NCBI GenBank assembly: GCA_946626795.1
Contig: CAMOUZ010000062.1
Span: 1 to 6,880, forward strand
DNA length: 6,880 nucleotides
Source: an uncultured Clostridia bacterium
GTDB taxonomy: Bacteria > Bacillota > Clostridia > Christensenellales > CAG-1252
Direction of reading: 5' to 3'
Part shown: piece after piece, positions 1 through 6,137 of the stretch
Numbering within the stretch: the first letter of the stretch is position 1
Layout of the letters: every line of letters begins with the position of its first letter
Made by a program: the position numbers and the translations under genes
The notes under the pieces: generated by a model
Told to the model about the DNA's origin: nothing
Database searches by the model: none
What the model saw: the letters and a program-made list of their open reading frames with translations, nothing else

Positions 1-1354
1 CGTCTCGGAGGACACGCCGAAAGTCTGCCCGAAATGCGGCGGCACGCATTTCACCCAGGACGAGGACGTTCTGGACACTTGGTTTTCCAGCGCGCTTTGG
101 CCCTTCTCCACCCTCGGCTATCCCGACAAGACGGAGGACCTCAAATACTTCTATCCGACGAGCGTGCTTATCACGGCATACGACATCATCTTCTTCTGGG
201 TGGCGCGTATGATCTTCTCCGGCATCGAGCATATGGGCAAGATCCCCTTCTCCAAGGTGATGATCCACGGCATCGTGCGCGATAAGCTCGGCAGAAAAAT
301 GAGCAAGAGCCTCGGCAACGGCATCGATCCTTTACTTGTCATAGACAAGTACGGCGCGGACTCCCTGCGCTTCTCCCTCGCAAACGGCATCGCCCCCGGC
401 GGCGACACCCGATTCTACGAAGAGAAGGTGGAGAGCGCGAGAAACTTCATCAATAAAGTCTGGAACGCTTCGCGTTTCGTCAAGATGAACCTTGAAGGCG
501 TGGACATCATTCCCATCGAAAAGACGGAAAAGACCATCGCGGATAAATGGATATTGACTCGCCTGCAAGAGACTGCGAAAGCCGTCACGGAGAATCTCGA
601 AAAATACGAGATCGGTCTCGCAGGGGCGAAGCTTTACGACTTCGTTTGGAGCGAATTCTGCGATTGGTACATCGAAGCGATCAAGCCCTCCCTCTATTCC
701 GAGGACAAGATGGTCAAGTCCAACGCGGCGTCGAACATCCTTTACGTGTTGACGCAGATCTTGAAGCTCCTGCATCCTTACATCCCCTTCGTGACCGAGC
801 ATATCTATCAATCGCTCCCCTGCCACGAAGAGACCATTATGCTCGCCGCCTATCCCACGTATGACAAATCCCTCGTCTATGACGAGGAGGAAGCGGAATT
901 CGAAGCGGTGATGGACATCGTCAAGGCGATCCGCAATATCCGCGCGGAGATGAACGTGGCGCCCTCCAAGCGCATCCACATCACGGTCAAGACCGAGAAA
1001 GAAGAGCTCATCAAGCAGGGCGAAGGCTATCTTGCGAAGCTCGCGGGTGTGGAAGGCGTAGTATACGACAGGAACTACGTGCCCGAAAAGAAGGTCAGCA
1101 CAGCGGTGACTTCCGCAGCGGAGGTCTATATCCCTCTCGGAGACCTCGTGGACTACGAGAAAGAAATCGAACGTCTGAATAAAGAAAAGGCGGCGCTTCT
1201 CAAAGAGATCGCAAAGTCCAAGGGAATGCTCGGAAATCCCGGCTTCGTTTCCCGCGCGCCCGAAAGCGTCGTCTCCGCCGAGCGCGAGCGCCTCGCCGTA
1301 AACGAGGAAAAGCTCCAAAAGATCGAGTCCAATATCCGTTCTTTCAGCGAATAA
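1..1354 (+). CDS. valS: Valyl-tRNA synthetase, C-terminal half (5' end outside window)
   Basis: Class I aminoacyl-tRNA synthetase that charges tRNA-Val in the cytoplasm. The reading frame is open from base 2, so the gene begins outside the window; about 450 residues are present, roughly half of the usual length of about 880. Visible in order: a CPKCGG zinc-knuckle half (bases 35-52), the ValS-typical segment DEDVLDTWFSSALWPFSTLG just after it, the end of the Rossmann catalytic domain, the KMSKS signature exactly (bases 296-310, followed by LGNGIDPL), the helical anticodon-binding domain with its W-I-L-T-R-L start near base 550, and a C-terminal coiled coil rich in Glu and Lys (about bases 1130-1350, beginning LGDLVDYEKEIERLNKEK) that contacts the tRNA in bacterial ValS. 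IleS and LeuS are excluded by the DTWFSSALWPFSTLG and LVDYEKE segments. It ends in TAA one base before the stop of the opposing gene. No break or frameshift is seen. Confidence 0.97.
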   Translation, partial: VSEDTPKVCPKCGGTHFTQDEDVLDTWFSSALWPFSTLGYPDKTEDLKYFYPTSVLITAYDIIFFWVARMIFSGIEHMGKIPFSKVMIHGIVRDKLGRKMSKSLGNGIDPLLVIDKYGADSLRFSLANGIAPGGDTRFYEEKVESARNFINKVWNASRFVKMNLEGVDIIPIEKTEKTIADKWILTRLQETAKAVTENLEKYEIGLAGAKLYDFVWSEFCDWYIEAIKPSLYSEDKMVKSNAASNILYVLTQILKLLHPYIPFVTEHIYQSLPCHEETIMLAAYPTYDKSLVYDEEEAEFEAVMDIVKAIRNIRAEMNVAPSKRIHITVKTEKEELIKQGEGYLAKLAGVEGVVYDRNYVPEKKVSTAVTSAAEVYIPLGDLVDYEKEIERLNKEKAALLKEIAKSKGMLGNPGFVSRAPESVVSAERERLAVNEEKLQKIESNIRSFSE

Positions 1355-1355
1355 T

Positions 1356-2183
1356 TCACGCGAGGAGCACTTCTAAAACATTCTTGTTTTGTTCATATAA
1401 TTCGGGCAAAATGCTTTCGCTGACAGGATGAGAAGCGTCCGAGGGCGCCACCTCGATCGTAAAAGCCGGAATGTCGAATTTCTCTATGCACCAATCTTTA
1501 TATCCGCCCGTACTCGCAATGGTCGGTACGGGCGTGTAACTCGTCGCGGCAGCCAAGCGCTCCGCGATTTTTTTATCTCGCTCCAAGGACGCCTCACTCT
1601 GCCCCTCGAAGCCATAATAGATCACCTCTCCTTTCGTATGATACGAGAGGGTCGCGTAAGGGCGAATGGCGGACGTGAAATCCCCAAGCAATCCGACCTC
1701 CCTCTCGCTCATCGGATAATATCCGATAAAACTCTCTGGGGACGGACAGCGCCGATTCATGGCGCCTCCGCCCCATTTCGCATCGAAATTCGTGTTGAGA
1801 TCCACTGCCGCTCCATTTGCTTTGTAGAGAGAAAAGTCTTCGCTTCCGCCATTGACGGCGACGAGAAAATCGCCTTGAAGAGCGCAAGGAACGTACGCAG
1901 CGCCGTCCAGAACGAGCCGAACGCCATCCGGATTCGTATTATAGATAAAATACGCGCCGTCTTCTCGGAAAGTGTCGGCGGCGTGGCGTGCCAATTCGAC
2001 GCCGAGGAGAGAGGTGACATACTCACGGGCATGGATAGCGCATTGCACGATGACTTGCCGCCCCGAATATCCGCCGACGTGCGAAGCATAGATCGGCTGA
2101 GAAAAAAGGCTGTAACCGAGGGTGAAAAAATCCGAAAAGAGAGACGCCGAACGGATCCTTTCTTCATATTCCGCATAATTCAT
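1356..2183 (-). CDS. M14-family zinc peptidase, gamma-D-glutamyl-diamino-acid endopeptidase type
   Basis: Zinc metallopeptidase of MEROPS family M14, predicted to cut peptidoglycan stem peptides or fragments of them. From the ATG the protein has 275 residues. Zinc ligands are H51 and E54 in AIHAREYVTSLLG and H182 in LSYHTKGEVIYY; the catalytic glutamate is E244 in FTIEVAP. NTNPDGVRL (residues 83-91) and VDLNTNFDAKWGGG are also family landmarks, but the Arg of the classical DLNRNF motif is Thr131 here, arguing against simple carboxypeptidase A-type chemistry. There is no signal peptide, membrane segment or LysM domain, so the enzyme is probably cytoplasmic, which would suit recycling of cell-wall peptides (inference). 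The start is uncertain: a TTG at 2207 would add 8 residues but has no ribosome binding site; the ATG at 2183 has GAGGG at 2202-2198, though 14 bases away. The gene is monocistronic, with its own likely promoter. The exact substrate cannot be read from sequence. Confidence 0.88.
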   Translation of the reverse strand: MNYAEYEERIRSASLFSDFFTLGYSLFSQPIYASHVGGYSGRQVIVQCAIHAREYVTSLLGVELARHAADTFREDGAYFIYNTNPDGVRLVLDGAAYVPCALQGDFLVAVNGGSEDFSLYKANGAAVDLNTNFDAKWGGGAMNRRCPSPESFIGYYPMSEREVGLLGDFTSAIRPYATLSYHTKGEVIYYGFEGQSEASLERDKKIAERLAAATSYTPVPTIASTGGYKDWCIEKFDIPAFTIEVAPSDASHPVSESILPELYEQNKNVLEVLLA

Positions 2184-2228
2184 ATTGCATTCTATGACCC
2201 TCAGCAAAAGATATGTGAAAAGAAAGAT

Positions 2229-2259
2229 ATTATAATGTGATCAAATGATTTCAAAACAA
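2229..2259 (-). promoter_or_regulatory. Putative promoter of the M14 peptidase gene
   Basis: On the minus strand a perfect TATAAT -10 box lies at 2234-2229. The best -35 is only a partial match, TTGTTT at 2259-2254, with a long 19-base spacer. Transcription would start near 2222, giving a leader of about 40 bases to the ATG at 2183 and only about 15 to the TTG at 2207, which supports the ATG. An imperfect 8-base inverted repeat with a 3-base centre (2250-2268, TTCAAAAC / GTTTTCAA, one mismatch) covers the -35 area and could be an operator; this is conjecture. Confidence 0.4.
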
Positions 2260-2265
2260 TGTTTT

Positions 2266-2335
2266 CAAGGGACTCCAAGGGACTCATCAAGGGACTTTTA
2301 CCTTAAAAAACCGCGCAAGGGACTCCAAGGGACTC
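2266..2335. repeat. Five-copy CAAGGGACT direct repeat block
   Basis: The 9-mer CAAGGGACT occurs at 2266, 2276, 2288, 2316 and 2326. Four copies are the perfect 10-mer CAAGGGACTC and they form two tandem pairs, so the same 20-base sequence appears twice exactly 50 bases apart; the third copy stands alone between the pairs. On the minus strand, in the sense of the peptidase gene, the unit reads GAGTCCCTTG. The block lies between the gdhA terminator and the putative peptidase promoter and has no open reading frame of its own. Regularly spaced 10-12 base units next to a promoter resemble a multi-site operator, but a dispersed lineage-specific intergenic repeat is equally possible. Confidence 0.9.
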
Positions 2336-2342
2336 TTCGGAT

Positions 2343-2385
2343 AAAAAAAGCTCTCGGGAAAACCGTTTCAAGCATCCCCGAGAGC
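2343..2385 (-). terminator. Rho-independent terminator of the murF-ddl-icd-gdhA run
   Basis: Read on the minus strand, a perfect 9-base-pair GC-rich stem GCTCTCGGG / CCCGAGAGC (2385-2377 with 2358-2350) closes an 18-base loop and is followed directly by seven T residues (2349-2343). It begins 21 bases after the gdhA TGA. On the plus strand no T run follows the stem, so it acts in one direction only. It is the only strong terminator in the window and marks the end of the four-gene run. Confidence 0.9.
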
Positions 2386-2406
2386 CGTAAAACCGATTGT
2401 CTGCGA

Positions 2407-3756
<1,350 letters not shown>

Positions 3757-3779
3757 TTATATTTTTTCGCATAGATCGC

Positions 3780-4994
3780 TCAAAGCTTCTTTTCGAGAAG
3801 CTCCGCTATCTTATGCAAGAATTCCATAGTCGTGAGGGACACGGGCGTGACCCCCTCTTTCTTGAATATCGCTTTGAGATCGCCCGTCATATAGCCTTTT
3901 TCGATGGTCTCGATACATGCATCTTCAAGCGCGTCCGCGTATTTCACGAGCGCTTCCGAGCCGTCGAGCTCGCCTCTCTTGCGAAGCGCGCCGCTCCAAG
4001 CAAAAATCGTCGCGACGGGATTCGTCCCCGTGGTTTCGCCTTGGAGATGCCTGTAATAATGGCGCGTCACCGTGCCGTGCGCCGCCTCGAACTCGTATTT
4101 GCCCGTGGGAGAAACGAGTACGGAGGTCATCATCGCGAGTGAACCGAACGCCGTTGCGAGCATATCGCTCATTACGTCGCCGTCATAATTCTTACAAGCC
4201 CAAATAAAGCCGCCGTGCGAGCGCATAACGCGCGCAACAGCGTCGTCGATGAGAGTGTAAAAATAGGTGATGCCGACTTTCTCAAAATCCGCCTTGTAAT
4301 TCGCTTCATATTCTTCCGCAAAAATATCCTTGAAACGGTGATCGTACGTGGCGCTGATCGTATCCTTGGAGCTGAACCAAAGATCCTGTTTCTTGGAAAG
4401 CGCGTAATTAAAACAGCTCTTTGCAAAGCTGCGGATACTGCTATCGAGATTATGCATACCGAGCGCGACGCCACCGCTCTTTCCGTAATCCGCGATAAGA
4501 TATCTCTTCTCGCCGAGGGCGTCCGTCACGACGAGCTCCGCCTTGCTTCCTTGGGGACAGAGCGTCTCGACGTCTTTATAGACGTCGCCATAAGCGTGAC
4601 GAGCGATGATGATGGGGCTTGTCCAGCTTGGAACAAGGGGAGAAACGCCGTCCACCATGATAGGCTCACGGAAGACCGTGCCGTCCAAAGCCGCGCGGAT
4701 GGTGCCATTCGGGCTCTTCCACATCGACGTGAGGGAATACTCCTTCACGCGCTGGGCATTCGGCGTAATCGTGGCGCATTTCACGCCGACGCCGAGCCGA
4801 TCGATCGCCGCCGCGGACTCTTTGGTCACAGCGTCTTTCGTAGCTTCGCGATTCGTCAAAGAAAGGTCGTAATACTCCGTTTTGAGATCCACGAAAGGCA
4901 GGATCAAAACGTCCTTGATCCACTGCCAAATGACGCGCGTCATTTCGTCGCCGTCGAGCTCTGCTATGGGGGTAATCATCCGAATCTTGTCCAT
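3780..4994 (-). CDS. icd: NADP-dependent isocitrate dehydrogenase, eukaryote-like type II
   Basis: Oxidative decarboxylation of isocitrate to 2-oxoglutarate with NADP+, cytoplasmic, probably a homodimer. The 404 residues align along their length with the human IDH1/IDH2 type rather than with E. coli Icd: LDGDEMTRVIWQWIK (13-27), KCATITP (72-78), MWKSPNGTIR (91-100), TVFREPI (106-112). The isocitrate-binding residues fall at the same numbers as in human IDH1: S94, N96, R100, R109, R132 (ARHAYGD) and Y139. K210 (SSKDTI) matches the catalytic Lys212, and D273 and D277 in NYDGDVMSD are the metal ligands. R311 and H312 in AAHGTVTRHY are the adenosine-phosphate contacts typical of NADP enzymes. ATG is preceded by AGGGAG (5006-5001) at six bases. 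It lies between ddl (67 bases upstream) and gdhA (35 bases downstream). All catalytic residues are present. Confidence 0.96.
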   Translation of the reverse strand: MDKIRMITPIAELDGDEMTRVIWQWIKDVLILPFVDLKTEYYDLSLTNREATKDAVTKESAAAIDRLGVGVKCATITPNAQRVKEYSLTSMWKSPNGTIRAALDGTVFREPIMVDGVSPLVPSWTSPIIIARHAYGDVYKDVETLCPQGSKAELVVTDALGEKRYLIADYGKSGGVALGMHNLDSSIRSFAKSCFNYALSKKQDLWFSSKDTISATYDHRFKDIFAEEYEANYKADFEKVGITYFYTLIDDAVARVMRSHGGFIWACKNYDGDVMSDMLATAFGSLAMMTSVLVSPTGKYEFEAAHGTVTRHYYRHLQGETTGTNPVATIFAWSGALRKRGELDGSEALVKYADALEDACIETIEKGYMTGDLKAIFKKEGVTPVSLTTMEFLHKIAELLEKKL

Positions 4995-5000
4995 GTCAAT

Positions 5001-5018
5001 CTCCCTACCATTATAGGG
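5001..5018 (-). promoter_or_regulatory. Small hairpin covering the icd ribosome binding site
   Basis: On the minus strand CCCTA (5018-5014) and TAGGG (5007-5003) form a perfect 5-base-pair stem around a 6-base loop. The right arm overlaps the icd Shine-Dalgarno AGGGAG (5006-5001), so the fold could partly hide it and lower translation. The stem is short, and its left arm is transcribed only if transcription starts upstream of about 5018, for example by read-through from ddl. It could then separate read-through messages from those starting at a local promoter. Functional meaning is conjectural. Confidence 0.3.
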
Positions 5019-5020
5019 CT

Positions 5021-5050
5021 ATTTTATCACGAAAAGTCGCTCATTTGCAA
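5021..5050 (-). promoter_or_regulatory. Putative promoter upstream of icd
   Basis: In the 67-base gap between ddl and icd the minus strand carries TTGCAA (5050-5045) and TAAAAT (5026-5021) separated by 18 bases. A start near 5014 would leave a leader of about 20 bases containing the full Shine-Dalgarno sequence. The better-looking TATAAT at 5015-5010 was not chosen because its transcript would begin near 5003, inside the Shine-Dalgarno. No terminator is seen after ddl, so icd and gdhA may receive both read-through and their own transcription. Confidence 0.35.
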
Positions 5051-5061
5051 GGGATAAAGGG

Positions 5062-6126
5062 TTATTTTGCTCTTAAAGCGCATAGATTATCTAAAACCCC
5101 ACTATTAAATGAAATTATACCCTTTTTCTTCGCGCGGACCAGCGAGGCGCGCGCCACGCGTCCGAGAAGCTCCGAAAAGGGAATCCCGACTTTCTCGAAA
5201 AGATAATACGCGAGAGACCCGGGCTGTGAATTCACCTCGTTTAAGTAGAGGACGTCTTTCGCCTCGTCATATAGATAATCCACCCGCGCGATCCCGAAAA
5301 GCCCGAGCGCGCGATAGACTTCTTCCGTCGTCTCTTGCACCCTTTTTTCGAGGGAAGGCTCAACGGCGGCGTCAGAGCCGTACTTATATTTCCCGCCGCG
5401 ATACTTATCGTCAAAAGTCAAAAAATCATGCCAAGAAACGGGGCTTTCCACCGCAGAAACAACGATATTTTCCCCCTCACGAAAAGCGGCGCAATTCAGC
5501 TCTTTTGCCCCCTCGATGACCTCCTCCGCAAGGACGTCGTCATCGAATTCGCAGGCGGTTTCAATGGCCTCCTTCAAGGCACTTTCTCCCTTGGCGACCG
5601 CGATGCCGATGCTCGATCCGAGATGGGCGGGTTTGACGATGAGAGGATAATGCAAAGAAGAGACTTTTTCGAGATGATCCCCGACGTGAAGAAAGACTCC
5701 TTTTGCATTCGGGAAGCCGAAGCGATCGAAGAAGATCTTCGCCGCCGCTTTATCCATCGTAATGGCGGAAGCAAGCGGATCGGACGCCGTATACGGGATG
5801 TCGAAGACCTCCATCAGCGCGGAAAATCTCCCGTCCTCGCCTTCGCCCCCATGACAGCAGAGGATCATACAGTCGAGAAAAATCTTTCTCCCGCCGGAGA
5901 CAAGACACCCTTTTCCGCCTCTCCTCTCGAAATGCGCTTCGCGAAGCTTGACCTCCTTGGAAGCAAAGGCGCGGACGTCCATCTCGCTTTTCACGAGATA
6001 AAAGCTCCCGTCTTTCGCATAGATCGGGACCGCCTCGCCTTGCAAAGTCGCCGCGACCTCCGCCGCCGTGATGACGGAGATATCGTGTTCATAACTCCTG
6101 CCGCCGAATAATATGCCGTACTTCAT
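5062..6126 (-). CDS. ddl: D-alanine--D-alanine ligase family protein (atypical Ddl)
   Basis: ATP-grasp ligase that joins two D-amino acids, normally D-Ala + D-Ala, for the end of the peptidoglycan stem; cytoplasmic. The 354 residues match the family length. Visible: E13 in SYEHDISVITA (first-subsite Glu), CHGGEGEDG (91-99), MDKAAAKIFF (124-133), KPAHLGSSIGI (165-175, S171 in the catalytic triad), LAEEVIEGAKELN (199-211), an omega loop with K241-Y242 where Tyr is the D-Ala-D-Ala type residue rather than the Phe of many D-lactate ligases, R281, D284, and metal ligands E297 and N299. It differs after these: N-S-Q-P-G-S-L-A-Y-Y replaces the usual N-T-x-P-G-F/M-T, and F-S-A-L-M-E replaces x-x-Q-G-x-x-E after HGGEGEDG. 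From memory, PGSLA is shared by a clostridial Ddl-like clade. It is translationally coupled to murF, 8 bases upstream, whose substrate it makes. The second amino acid is not proven. Confidence 0.93.
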   Translation of the reverse strand: MKYGILFGGRSYEHDISVITAAEVAATLQGEAVPIYAKDGSFYLVKSEMDVRAFASKEVKLREAHFERRGGKGCLVSGGRKIFLDCMILCCHGGEGEDGRFSALMEVFDIPYTASDPLASAITMDKAAAKIFFDRFGFPNAKGVFLHVGDHLEKVSSLHYPLIVKPAHLGSSIGIAVAKGESALKEAIETACEFDDDVLAEEVIEGAKELNCAAFREGENIVVSAVESPVSWHDFLTFDDKYRGGKYKYGSDAAVEPSLEKRVQETTEEVYRALGLFGIARVDYLYDEAKDVLYLNEVNSQPGSLAYYLFEKVGIPFSELLGRVARASLVRAKKKGIISFNSGVLDNLCALRAK

Positions 6127-6127
6127 A

Positions 6128-6137
6128 CTCCCTCCTA
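6128..6137 (-). promoter_or_regulatory. ddl ribosome binding site formed from the murF stop codon
   Basis: On the minus strand the sequence TAGGAGGGAG runs from 6137 to 6128. Its first three bases are the murF stop codon TAG and the following GGAGG is the core Shine-Dalgarno for the ddl ATG at 6126, leaving 4-5 bases of spacing. A ribosome ending murF therefore stops on the start site of ddl. This is strong sequence evidence for translational coupling of the two cell-wall enzymes. Confidence 0.85.

Noticed and set aside
332..1318. A 328-codon minus-strand open frame antisense to valS
   Set aside because: Shadow of the valS coding frame; no motif, no ribosome binding site of note, and composition is that of a reverse-complemented gene.
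1375..1390. AAAACA-TTCT-TGTTTT inverted repeat just after valS as a terminator
   Set aside because: The stem is only six base pairs and all but two are A-T, with no clean T run after it. It lies in codons of the opposing gene and is too weak to call.
2207..2207. TTG at 2207 as the start of the M14 peptidase
   Set aside because: No ribosome binding site precedes it and the likely transcript start is only about 15 bases away; the ATG at 2183 is preferred, although its own spacing is long.
1428..2240. A 270-codon plus-strand open frame opposite the M14 peptidase
   Set aside because: The minus-strand frame has every M14 catalytic motif; the plus-strand product is rich in Arg and resembles no family.
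5010..5015. TATAAT on the minus strand as the -10 box of icd
   Set aside because: Its expected start, near 5003, would cut the Shine-Dalgarno sequence, so an alternative pair was preferred.
5048..5054. CAAGGGA before icd as a sixth copy of the CAAGGGACT repeat
   Set aside because: Only seven bases match, and a given 7-mer is expected about once by chance in a window of this size on two strands.
4215..5057. A 280-codon plus-strand open frame opposite icd
   Set aside because: Icd on the minus strand is complete and full of conserved residues; this is its shadow.
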